DNA from: an uncultured Collinsella sp.
GTDB lineage: Bacteria > Actinomycetota > Coriobacteriia > Coriobacteriales > Coriobacteriaceae
Length of the DNA stretch: 5,542 nucleotides
Reading direction: 5' to 3'
NCBI GenBank assembly: GCA_900549655.1
Contig: UROZ01000130.1
Span: 1 to 5,542, forward strand
Made by a program: the position numbers and the translations under genes. The notes under the pieces are model-generated. The model was given only the letters and a program-made list of their open reading frames with translations. It did no database searches and was not told the origin of the DNA. Below are positions 1 through 5,484 of the stretch, piece by piece (position 1 is the first letter of the stretch; every line of letters begins with the position of its first letter).

Positions 1-300
1 TTGTCGCAGCCCCGACCCGCGGTCACGAGCGGGGGCTCCTGTCGTTTCCGTGCCCCTGGATTGGGTCATAGTGTCTGACTTATGCTCAACCTGCGGCGCT
101 GCCATTGTTGCAGGCAGGGGGCAGCTTGCTCGCTCCGGTGCACGTTTGCTGGCTTTGGCTCTGCCTGTGACGTTTCCATTGTTGGTGCGGAGTGACTTGT
201 TCCCTGCTCCAAATTAGCTACCCCGGGTCCCCGGTGGTTGCGGTGGGCGTGTTTGGTTGGTGCCTGTTGATGGTTTGGATATCGGGGAGGGCGGGCTCCG
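1..300. other. Upstream non-coding stretch, no supported gene
   Basis: I see no convincing gene here. One + strand frame stays open from the window edge to a TAG at about 218-220, but it has no recognisable protein character and could only be the tail of a gene that starts outside the window. The opposite-strand frame that covers most of the stretch has a low-complexity, Pro/Gln/Arg-rich translation and would start inside the leader of the next gene. Small dyads are present: GCTGCC at 98-103 with GGCAGC at 120-125, and CCTGC at 90-94 with GCAGG at 110-114. From about 225 to 290 the + strand is markedly G/T-rich. None of the conserved cores of SRP RNA, RNase P RNA, tmRNA or the common riboswitches that I know was found. 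Confidence 0.5.
8..37 (+). terminator. Possible terminator-like hairpin at the window edge
   Basis: CCCGC (16-20) pairs with GCGGG (29-33) across an 8-base loop. AGCC (8-11) pairs with GGCT (34-37), leaving a 4-base bulge on the 5' side. The run after it (cctgtcgttt) is only modestly T-rich, so it is a poor intrinsic terminator. It would suit the 3' end of a gene lying before the window. A competing stem, GGGGC 32-36 with GCCCC 52-56, cannot form at the same time. Confidence 0.25.
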
Positions 301-301
301 T

Positions 302-307
302 TATAAT
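302..307 (+). promoter_or_regulatory. Sigma-70-type -10 box for the DUF1846 gene
   Basis: TATAAT matches the vegetative -10 consensus exactly and lies 39 bases before the chosen start codon. Transcription would begin near 314 and give a leader of about 33 bases. No good -35 hexamer is present at 16-18 bases spacing; TTGGAT at 275-280 is 21 bases away. The promoter may therefore depend on the -10 box or on an activator. Confidence 0.5.
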
Positions 308-335
308 CGCCTAGAACATTAAATGGAAACGGGAC

Positions 336-340
336 GGGAG
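336..340 (+). promoter_or_regulatory. Ribosome binding site that fixes the DUF1846 start
   Basis: GGGAG lies 6 bases before the ATG at 347. The alternative in-frame ATG at 323 has no Shine-Dalgarno sequence and would begin only about 9 bases after the predicted transcription start, so the 347 start is preferred. Confidence 0.65.
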
Positions 341-346
341 CCATAT

Positions 347-1828
347 ATGCGCCAGGGTTTCGACAACGCGAAGTATATCGAGCTGCAGGCCGCTCATATT
401 AAAGAGCGTATCTCGCAGTTTGGCGGCAAGCTGTATTTGGAGTTTGGCGGCAAGCTGTTTGACGACTATCACGCGAGTCGCGTGCTGCCGGGTTTTGAAC
501 CGGACAGCAAGTTTCGCATGCTCAAGAGCATAGCCGACGACGTTGAGGTCATCATCGCCATTAACGCGAACCACATCGAGAAGAACAAGGCTCGCGGTGA
601 CCTGGGCATTACCTATGACGAGGACGTTTTGCGCCTGGTCGACCTGTTCCGCGGCAACGGTTTTGCTGTCGCGGCCGTGGTTATCACCCAGTACGCCGGC
701 CAGCCCGCCGCCGATGTGTTCCGCAATCGCCTGAACGCGCTCGGCATTCCTGCCAAGTTGCACTATCCCATCGAGGGCTATCCGCACGACGTCGACCTGA
801 TCGTGTCCGACGACGGCTATGGCAAGAACGAGTTTGTCGAGACCACCCGTCCGCTCGTCGTGGTCACCGCGCCGGGTCCTGGCTCGGGCAAGCTCGCCAC
901 CTGCCTGTCTCAGCTCTATCACGAGCACAAGCACGGCACCGCCGCCGGCTACGCCAAGTTCGAGACTTTCCCGGTCTGGAATCTGCCCCTCACGCATCCG
1001 GTCAACATCGCCTATGAGGCCGCCACGGCCGACCTTGACGATGCCAATATCATCGACTCCTTCCACTTGGAGGCCTATAACAAGACTACGGTTAACTACA
1101 ACCGCGACGTCGAGGCCTTCCCGGTGGTCCGTGCCCTGATGGAAAAGATCCTGGGCAAGAGCCCCTACCAGAGCCCCACGGACATGGGCGTCAATATGGT
1201 CGGCTTTGCCATCACCGATGACGATGCCTGCCGCGACGCTTCCAAGATGGAGATCGTCCGCCGCTACTTTACCGCGGTCGAAAATGTGCGCCGTACCGGC
1301 GTGGGCGATGAGCAAGTCGACCGTCTCAAGATTATTATGAAGAAGGCCGGTATCGACAAGAACTACTCGCCGGCGCGCTCGGCCGCCCTTACCAGGGAGC
1401 AGCTGACGGGTGGCCCCGTAGGCGCCATGGTCATGCCCGACGGCTCCGTGGTGACCGGCAAGACTTCCACGCGCCTGGGCGCCGCGAGCTCGCTCATCAT
1501 GAACGCACTTAAGCATGTCTCGGGCGTTGACCTTGAGCTCGAGGTCATCAGCGATGAGGCGATCGAGCCTATCAGCAAGCTCAAGACGCATTTCCTGGGT
1601 AGCAAGAACCCGCGCCTGCACACCGACGAGACGCTTATGGCGCTCTCGATCACCTCGGCAACGAGCGAGACGGCGGCCCGCGTCCTTTCGGGTCTGGAGC
1701 AGCTGCGCGGGTGCGATGCCTTCTTTAGCGTGATCATCTCGCCGACGGACGAGACGGTGTTGCGCAAGCTGGGCATCAACGTGTGCTGCGAGCCCAAGTT
1801 CGAGCGCCGTGGTTTCTTCCACCGCTAA
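347..1828 (+). CDS. DUF1846 (UPF0371) family protein, function unknown
   Basis: The 493-residue product belongs to the DUF1846 (UPF0371) family, widespread in Firmicutes and Actinobacteria and without an established function. Its N-terminus has the family signature with the repeated FGGKL pattern and FDDYHASRVLPGF (residues 25-50). A glycine-rich PGPGSGK motif at 176-182 follows a hydrophobic strand (VVVTA), so it resembles a Walker A loop, although the residue after Lys is Leu instead of Ser/Thr. The conserved block FETFPVWNLPLTHPVNIAYE follows at 205-224. The C-terminal part ends in the family-typical EPKFERRGFFHR. No signal peptide or membrane segment is visible, so it is probably cytoplasmic. 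The length is normal for the family and no frame break is seen. The start at 347 is chosen because of the GGGAG site 6 bases upstream. It appears monocistronic, with its own -10 box before it and a terminator after it. Nucleotide or phosphate binding is inferred from the P-loop-like motif only. Confidence 0.93.
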   Translation: MRQGFDNAKYIELQAAHIKERISQFGGKLYLEFGGKLFDDYHASRVLPGFEPDSKFRMLKSIADDVEVIIAINANHIEKNKARGDLGITYDEDVLRLVDLFRGNGFAVAAVVITQYAGQPAADVFRNRLNALGIPAKLHYPIEGYPHDVDLIVSDDGYGKNEFVETTRPLVVVTAPGPGSGKLATCLSQLYHEHKHGTAAGYAKFETFPVWNLPLTHPVNIAYEAATADLDDANIIDSFHLEAYNKTTVNYNRDVEAFPVVRALMEKILGKSPYQSPTDMGVNMVGFAITDDDACRDASKMEIVRRYFTAVENVRRTGVGDEQVDRLKIIMKKAGIDKNYSPARSAALTREQLTGGPVGAMVMPDGSVVTGKTSTRLGAASSLIMNALKHVSGVDLELEVISDEAIEPISKLKTHFLGSKNPRLHTDETLMALSITSATSETAARVLSGLEQLRGCDAFFSVIISPTDETVLRKLGINVCCEPKFERRGFFHR

Positions 1829-1847
1829 GCCTGGATTAATTGGTCTG

Positions 1848-1886
1848 AAAGGGGCGCATCGGGTATGCATTCGGTGTGCCCCTTTT
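1848..1886 (+). terminator. Intrinsic terminator of the DUF1846 gene
   Basis: AAAGGGGCGCA (1848-1858) pairs with TGTGCCCCTTT (1875-1885), an 11-bp stem with one G-U wobble. The loop is 16 bases and the 3' side ends in TTTT. It starts 20 bases after the stop codon. The A and T tracts make it usable in both directions, although no gene on the other strand needs it here. Confidence 0.85.
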
Positions 1887-1950
1887 ATCAACAAAGCTAC
1901 CGTTTAACCTAAAAATAGCCCGTTTACCTGCCTATAAGCGATTTGGGCGG

Positions 1951-1958
1951 TATACAAT
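1951..1958 (+). promoter_or_regulatory. Candidate -10 region for the winged-helix gene
   Basis: TATACAAT contains overlapping -10-like hexamers (TATACA, TACAAT). A start near 1965 would give a leader of about 113 bases to the ATG at 2078. No good -35 hexamer lies at standard spacing. Upstream are two near-identical elements, CGTTTAACCT at 1901 and CGTTTACCT at 1921, exactly 20 bases apart, which could be operator half-sites. Confidence 0.4.
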
Positions 1959-1980
1959 AACCCTAACTGTTTCATCCTTT

Positions 1981-2058
1981 TGCGGGGATGCCGCATGATG
2001 GATGTTGCCGGCCATCATGGGGTGTGCCGGTCGCGCACGGTGCAGGTGATGCCCGTGC
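1981..2058 (+). promoter_or_regulatory. Hairpin-rich leader of the winged-helix gene
   Basis: Four potential stems lie in 78 bases. TGCGG 1981-1985 pairs with CCGCA 1991-1995. CATGATGG 1994-2001 pairs perfectly with CCATCATG 2012-2019. GTGTGC 2022-2027 pairs with GCGCAC 2033-2038 (one wobble). GCACGG 2035-2040 pairs with CCGTGC 2053-2058. The first and second stems share bases, as do the third and fourth, so each pair is mutually exclusive. The last stem ends 7 bases before the Shine-Dalgarno sequence. It matches no riboswitch class that I recognise. In GC-rich DNA some of this could arise by chance. Confidence 0.35.
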
Positions 2059-2065
2059 TCGGTTT

Positions 2066-2072
2066 GAGGAGG
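2066..2072 (+). promoter_or_regulatory. Strong ribosome binding site for the winged-helix gene
   Basis: GAGGAGG is a near-ideal Shine-Dalgarno sequence 5 bases before the ATG at 2078. It decides this start over the in-frame ATG at 1988, which would place the leader hairpins inside the coding sequence and has no such site. Confidence 0.8.
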
Positions 2073-2077
2073 CTGCC

Positions 2078-2416
2078 ATGGCTGGCAAGGGTCGTGCGAG
2101 TGTCAACGATATGAAGCGTGTCGAGGTGCAGGTGCTGATGGAGATCGCACAGCTGTCCGAAGACAACGGCGGATTTTATGGCTTTTCGCGCAAGACGCTT
2201 GCCGAGCGTGTGGGGGTGTCTCCGTATCGCGCCCGCGCGGCAATTGAGCGCTTGGAATCCGAAGACATCATCGAGGTCGTCTCGCGCTACAGCGACGACG
2301 GCGGCCAGCTCGCAAATGGTATTTGTCTCACGGAGCGTGGCGAGTGGTATCTAGAGGGCATCCGTGCCGGTATGCTTGTGAAGGACTTGATCGAGGATGA
2401 AGCCGCCGATCGATAA
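2078..2416 (+). CDS. Small winged helix-turn-helix DNA-binding protein
   Basis: This 112-residue protein has the look of a winged-helix transcription regulator; I cannot place it in a named family. A first helix at about 11-28 (MKRVEVQVLMEIAQLSED) leads to SRKTLAERVGV (37-47). The probable recognition helix follows, SPYRARAAIERLESEDII (48-65), with its turn at GVSP. Residues 66-88 then have the hydrophilic, Gly-containing character of a wing (SDDGGQLAN) before LTERG. A second helix near 88-106 ends in an acidic tail and could mediate dimerisation. There is no ligand-binding domain, signal peptide or membrane segment. The layout resembles GntR- or MarR-like domains and small PadR-type regulators, but no family signature is decisive. 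It sits alone between two terminators, so it is probably its own transcription unit, and its long structured leader suggests post-transcriptional control or autoregulation. The target is unknown; the adjacent pyrG promoter is only a positional candidate. Confidence 0.8.
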   Translation: MAGKGRASVNDMKRVEVQVLMEIAQLSEDNGGFYGFSRKTLAERVGVSPYRARAAIERLESEDIIEVVSRYSDDGGQLANGICLTERGEWYLEGIRAGMLVKDLIEDEAADR

Positions 2417-2440
2417 CAGCGTGCATTCATAGTGGAAACG

Positions 2441-2470
2441 ACGCCGCCTGGGCAACCGGACGGCGTTTTG
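2441..2470 (+). terminator. Intrinsic terminator after the winged-helix gene
   Basis: ACGCCG (2441-2446) pairs with CGGCGT (2461-2466). CC (2447-2448) can add to the stem with GG (2458-2459) if A2460 bulges out. The 3' arm runs into TTTTGTTT. It lies 24 bases after the stop codon and separates this gene from pyrG. Confidence 0.8.
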
Positions 2471-2533
2471 TTTCGAGATGGAGAAATGCGATTGCGCGTA
2501 AGAAAAAATGCGTGCGGCGCGCGTCGCGAGTAT

Positions 2534-2539
2534 TACAAT
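2534..2539 (+). promoter_or_regulatory. Candidate -10 box for pyrG
   Basis: TACAAT lies 55 bases before the pyrG ATG and predicts a transcription start near 2544-2547. The expected -35 position (about 2511-2516) is occupied by GC-rich sequence with no hexamer match. An imperfect dyad at 2514-2527 (GCGGCG and CGTCGC around a central CG) overlaps that position and could be an operator. Confidence 0.4.
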
Positions 2540-2544
2540 GAAGA

Positions 2545-2576
2545 CCCGTAAGATGTGTATGGACAACTTCTACGGG
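2545..2576 (+). promoter_or_regulatory. pyrG 5' leader hairpin
   Basis: CCCGTA (2545-2550) pairs perfectly with TACGGG (2571-2576). After a bulged A, GA pairs with TC, and TGT pairs with ACA around a GTATGG loop. The stem would sit at the extreme 5' end of the predicted mRNA. No T-tract follows, so it is not an obvious attenuator terminator of the type known from Bacillus pyrG. It could stabilise the mRNA, modulate translation from the weak site downstream (GCAGG at 2581-2585), or act in start-site-dependent control. Confidence 0.4.
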
Positions 2577-2594
2577 AAGCGCAGGTAACTCAAT

Positions 2595-4256
2595 ATGACC
2601 AAGCATGTGTTCGTGACCGGCGGCGTGGTTTCGTCTCTGGGCAAGGGTATTACCGCGGCCTCGCTGGGCCGTCTGCTCAAGTCGCGCGGGTACAAGGTAA
2701 CGATGCAAAAGGCCGACCCGTATCTGAACGTCGACCCCGGCACCATGAGCCCGTTCCAGCATGGCGAGGTCTTTGTGACCGAGGACGGCTACGAGTCCGA
2801 TCTGGACCTAGGCCACTACGAGCGCTTTATTGACGAGAACCTAACCCGCGATTCCAACTTTACGACTGGTGCCATCTATAAGAGCCTGATCGCCCGTGAA
2901 CGTCGCGGTGACTTTTTGGGCGGCACCGTACAGGTGATTCCGCACGTCACGAACGCCATTAAGGAAAAGTTCCGTCGTATTGAGGAGCAGACCGGCTCCG
3001 ACGTGGTCATCACTGAGCTGGGCGGCACTATCGGCGACATCGAGTCGCAGCCGTTTGTCGAGGCCATTCGCCAGTATCGCAAGGAGGCCGGCCCCGAGAA
3101 CGTCTGCTACATCCACGTGTCGCTCGTTCCCTATATCGCCGCCGCCCACGAGGTCAAGACCAAGCCGACGCAGCACTCCGTCAAGGAGCTCCGCAGCTTT
3201 GGCATCCAGCCCGATATTATCGTGCTGCGCTCCGACCACCATATCGATGACGCTATCCGCGGAAAGATCGCAAGCTTCTGCGACGTCGACACCGATTGCG
3301 TCTTTACCAACGAGGACTGCGCGAGCATTTACGATGTTCCGCAGCTGCTCGCCGAGCAGGACTTTGATCTGCGCATTTGCGAGCGTCTGGGTCTGGACCC
3401 GCGTGAGCGCGACATGAGTCAGTGGAACGAGTTCCTGCGCAAGCAGAACCATGCCAACCAGCACGCCGACAAGGTGAAGATCGCCGTCGTGGGCAAGTAT
3501 ACGCAGCTGCCCGATGCCTACCTGTCGGTTATCGAGGCCCTGCACCACGCGGGCGTGTTCTACGATCGCCACGTTGACGTGCAGCTGGTCGATGGCGAGA
3601 GCCTCGACGAGCAGAACGTCTCCGAGGTCCTGGGTGACGCCTCGGGCATCTTGGTTCCTGGCGGCTTTGGCAAGCGCGCCCTGGAGGGCAAGATCCTCGC
3701 GGCCGAGTTCGCCCGCGAGCACAAGATTCCGTATCTGGGCATTTGCCTGGGTATGCAGGTAGCCGTGTGCGAGTTCGCCCGCAACGTGGTCGGCCTTGCC
3801 GGCGCCAGCTCTTCCGAGTTCGATCCGGACGGCCCGTATAGTGTCATCGACCTGATGAGCTCGCAGGAGGACGTGACCGAGAAGGGCGGCACCATGCGCC
3901 TGGGCGCCTATCCGTGCAAGCTCGCCGCCGATACCCTCGCGCGCGAGGCATACGGCGAGGAGCTCGTCTACGAGCGTCACCGTCACCGTTTTGAGTTCAA
4001 CAACGCCTTCCGTGACCAGCTCGAGGACGCCGGTCTGGTTATCTCGGGTCTTTCGCCCGACGAGCGTCTGGTCGAGATGGTCGAGCTGCCGCGCGACGTA
4101 CATCCGTGGTATGTGGCCACCCAGGCTCATCCCGAGTTCAAGAGCCGTCCGACCAACCCGCAGCCGCTGTTCCGCGAGTTCGTGCGCGCCTCGATCGGCC
4201 AGCACGAGGGTGTCGACCGTCTGCAGGTGACGCCCAAGAACCTCGCTACGGACTAA
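2595..4256 (+). CDS. pyrG: CTP synthase (glutamine-hydrolysing)
   Basis: PyrG makes CTP from UTP, ATP and glutamine, the last step of de novo pyrimidine nucleotide synthesis, in the cytoplasm. The 553-residue length is typical. The N-terminal synthase domain (about 1-270) opens with FVTGGVVSSLGKG, the ATP loop with Lys17. It continues with KADPYLNVDPGTMSPFQHGE (39-58), the Mg-binding Asp71 in DLDLGHYERF and Glu141 in ELGGTIGDIE. KTKPTQHSVKELR (188-200) matches the UTP/CTP-binding segment. The C-terminal class I glutamine amidotransferase domain (about 295-535) has the nucleophile Cys384 in GICLGMQ and the partners His512 and Glu514 in AHPEFKSRP. GTMRLG at 432-437, linked to GTP activation, is intact. 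Two changes stand out: Ala362 in KRALEGK where Gly is usual, and Ala511 before the catalytic His where Phe is common. The start is the only sensible ATG before the P-loop; its ribosome site (GCAGG, 9 bases upstream) is weak. It is probably co-transcribed with xerD. Confidence 0.98.
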   Translation: MTKHVFVTGGVVSSLGKGITAASLGRLLKSRGYKVTMQKADPYLNVDPGTMSPFQHGEVFVTEDGYESDLDLGHYERFIDENLTRDSNFTTGAIYKSLIARERRGDFLGGTVQVIPHVTNAIKEKFRRIEEQTGSDVVITELGGTIGDIESQPFVEAIRQYRKEAGPENVCYIHVSLVPYIAAAHEVKTKPTQHSVKELRSFGIQPDIIVLRSDHHIDDAIRGKIASFCDVDTDCVFTNEDCASIYDVPQLLAEQDFDLRICERLGLDPRERDMSQWNEFLRKQNHANQHADKVKIAVVGKYTQLPDAYLSVIEALHHAGVFYDRHVDVQLVDGESLDEQNVSEVLGDASGILVPGGFGKRALEGKILAAEFAREHKIPYLGICLGMQVAVCEFARNVVGLAGASSSEFDPDGPYSVIDLMSSQEDVTEKGGTMRLGAYPCKLAADTLAREAYGEELVYERHRHRFEFNNAFRDQLEDAGLVISGLSPDERLVEMVELPRDVHPWYVATQAHPEFKSRPTNPQPLFREFVRASIGQHEGVDRLQVTPKNLATD

Positions 4257-4258
4257 GG

Positions 4259-5200
4259 GTGCCGGCGAACCAGGAACATACCGAAGCTACTCCCTCGTCG
4301 CTCGCTGTGGTGGCGGGGGAGTATCTCGATTACCTCGCGGTCGAGCGTGGCTTGGCGCGCAACACGATTGCGGCCTATCGTCGTGACCTGACGACGTACT
4401 GCGCCTATCTGGAGCGGGCGGGCATTGCGTCTTTTGAAGAGGTGACCCGTCAGGTCGTGGAGGGCTTTGTTGCCGATCGCCGCGACGGAGGCTATTCCGA
4501 CGCCTCGGTGGAGCGCGCGCTTGCTGCCGTGAAGGGCCTGCATGCCTTTTTGGTGCGCGATGGGGCCGTGGCCCAAAACCCGACGGCGGCGTTGCGCCTG
4601 CCCAAAAAGGCAGATCGCCTGCCGGAATACCTTTCGGTGGAGGACATCTCGGCACTGCTCGATCAAGACTTTCCCGAGGGCGAGATGGGACTGCGCGATC
4701 ACGCCATCTTGGAAGTGCTTTACGGTTGCGGCTTGCGCGTGAGTGAACTGGTTGGGCTCGATGTGGGCGATATCCATATCGATGACGGGTTTGTCCTGGT
4801 GCGCGGTAAGGGCTCCAAGGAGCGTCTGGCCCCGTTGGTGGGAAGCGCGGCGCGTGCCCTGACACACTATCTAGGTGACGGGCGCACTCTCCTGGCCGCC
4901 CATGCTCACGGGACGGAGACCTCGGCGGTCTTTTTAAATAAGAACGGACGTCGCCTGTCGCGTCAGGCCGTGCATGCGATATGCGAGCGGTATGGGCGCC
5001 AGGTGGGGCTGGTGGGGCTCCATCCCCATACCTTGCGCCACTCCTTTGCCACCCACATGCTCGCGGGCGGTGCCGACCTGCGTGTGCTGCAGGAGATTTT
5101 GGGCCATGCCGATATTTCGACCACGCAGGTCTACACGCATGTCGACCGCACGCAACTGACCGAGGTCTATCTGGCGGCGCATCCGCTGGCGCATCGTTAA
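4259..5200 (+). CDS. xerD: Site-specific tyrosine recombinase XerD
   Basis: XerD is a tyrosine recombinase that, with XerC, acts at the dif site near the terminus to resolve chromosome dimers, normally under FtsK control. The 313-residue product has the N-terminal SAM-like DNA-binding domain (about 14-105, with EYLDYLAVERGLARNTIAAY at 21-40). The catalytic domain follows with all expected residues: Arg160 in GCGLRVSEL, Lys184 in RGKGSKER, His257 and Arg260 in HPHTLRHSFATHML, His283 in LGHADISTTQ and the nucleophile Tyr292 in QVYTHV. The GTG at 4259 is chosen because it gives normal XerD length and lies 2 bases after the pyrG stop. An ATG further upstream would overlap pyrG by 150 bases. No proper Shine-Dalgarno sequence precedes it, which suggests translational coupling to pyrG. 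As I recall, pyrG and xerD are also close neighbours in other Actinobacteria. XerC or a phage integrase are less likely, given the length, the context and the motif wording. Confidence 0.93.
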   Translation: MPANQEHTEATPSSLAVVAGEYLDYLAVERGLARNTIAAYRRDLTTYCAYLERAGIASFEEVTRQVVEGFVADRRDGGYSDASVERALAAVKGLHAFLVRDGAVAQNPTAALRLPKKADRLPEYLSVEDISALLDQDFPEGEMGLRDHAILEVLYGCGLRVSELVGLDVGDIHIDDGFVLVRGKGSKERLAPLVGSAARALTHYLGDGRTLLAAHAHGTETSAVFLNKNGRRLSRQAVHAICERYGRQVGLVGLHPHTLRHSFATHMLAGGADLRVLQEILGHADISTTQVYTHVDRTQLTEVYLAAHPLAHR

Positions 5201-5233
5201 CACATCGCTGGCCTGCATATTTATAGGTATTTG

Positions 5234-5303
5234 GGGACGGGCCCCAGATTGCTGCGGCGTGCTTTTGCGCGCGCATGGGCAATCTGGGGCCCGTCCCATT
5301 TTT
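5234..5303 (+). repeat. Long inverted repeat with T-tract, REP-like and probable terminator
   Basis: The arm at 5234-5252 (GGGACGGGCCCCAGATTGC) is an exact reverse complement of 5279-5297, a 19-bp stem. The 26 bases between continue the hairpin: TGC (5253-5255) with GCA (5273-5275), then GCGTGC (5257-5262) with GCGCGC (5267-5272), closed by a TTTT loop, with only small bulges. ATTTTT (5298-5303) follows, so it can terminate the pyrG-xerD transcript 33 bases after the xerD stop. The stem is much longer than termination needs. The TTTGGGGACGG-like outer end resembles REP/RAYT-type dispersed repeats that I associate with Coriobacteria; that part is recollection and not shown by this window. Confidence 0.8.
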
Positions 5304-5394
5304 CGCCACTTGTCGTCGCGGTGGTGGGCCGCACGTGCCTTGGGTGGGGGAGTTTGGGGGCGATGTGAACGGCGTGTAAAGGGACGTAAAAATC

Positions 5395-5422
5395 ACCTCA
5401 AGGTCAACTTGAAGGTTGAGGT
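5395..5422. promoter_or_regulatory. Compound TCAA/TTGA dyad, possible operator
   Basis: ACCTCAA (5395-5401) and TTGAGGT (5416-5422) form perfect 7-bp arms around 14 bases. Nested inside is TCAAG (5398-5402) with CTTGA (5408-5412) across 5 bases. The CTCAAG...CTTGA arrangement recalls MerR/SoxR-family operators, which usually have a 4-base centre. No well-placed -35/-10 pair brackets it on either strand. Confidence 0.35.
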
Positions 5423-5463
5423 TCACGGACGTGGTTCTACAGGTGGCATCCCGCCTTTGCTGC

Positions 5464-5483
5464 AAACACAACATATTGTGTTT
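5464..5483. promoter_or_regulatory. Perfect 8-bp-arm dyad, possible operator
   Basis: AAACACAA (5464-5471) and TTGTGTTT (5476-5483) are exact reverse complements around CATA. It is AT-rich within GC-rich surroundings and lies 1 base from the LexA-like box. The CAACATATTG at its centre recurs at 5510-5519. Confidence 0.4.
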
Positions 5484-5484
5484 T

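Noticed and set aside
311..1894. 527-codon open frame on the minus strand opposite the DUF1846 gene
   Set aside because: It mirrors the GC-biased codons of the real gene, has no recognisable motifs, and its putative start lies beyond the DUF1846 terminator arms. It is a shadow frame.
1988..2077. N-terminal extension of the winged-helix protein from the ATG at 1988
   Set aside because: The added residues are Cys/Pro/Gly-rich and unlike a folded domain, they are encoded by the hairpin leader, and the strong GAGGAGG site points to 2078.
2841..4205. 454-codon open frame on the minus strand opposite pyrG
   Set aside because: It has Leu/Ala/Val/Gly/Asp-rich shadow composition fully inside a certain pyrG gene, with no ribosome site or family resemblance.
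4106..4258. Upstream start for xerD inside pyrG
   Set aside because: It would overlap pyrG by 150 bases with Arg/Pro-rich residues and exceed normal XerD length. GTG 4259 fits better.
5326..5360. Possible G-quadruplex from four G runs
   Set aside because: The loops would be 13, 1 and 5 bases, longer than the usual strict pattern, and G-rich stretches are common in this composition. I cannot distinguish it from chance.
5408..5428. HspR HAIR-type operator
   Set aside because: HAIR is CTTGAGT-N7-ACTCAAG. Here only the left half (CTTGAA) is close and the right half does not match.
4287..5474. Long minus-strand frame across xerD and the intergenic region
   Set aside because: Its Pro/Arg/Ala-rich translation is low-complexity, and it crosses the long inverted repeat and xerD. 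It is not protein-like.
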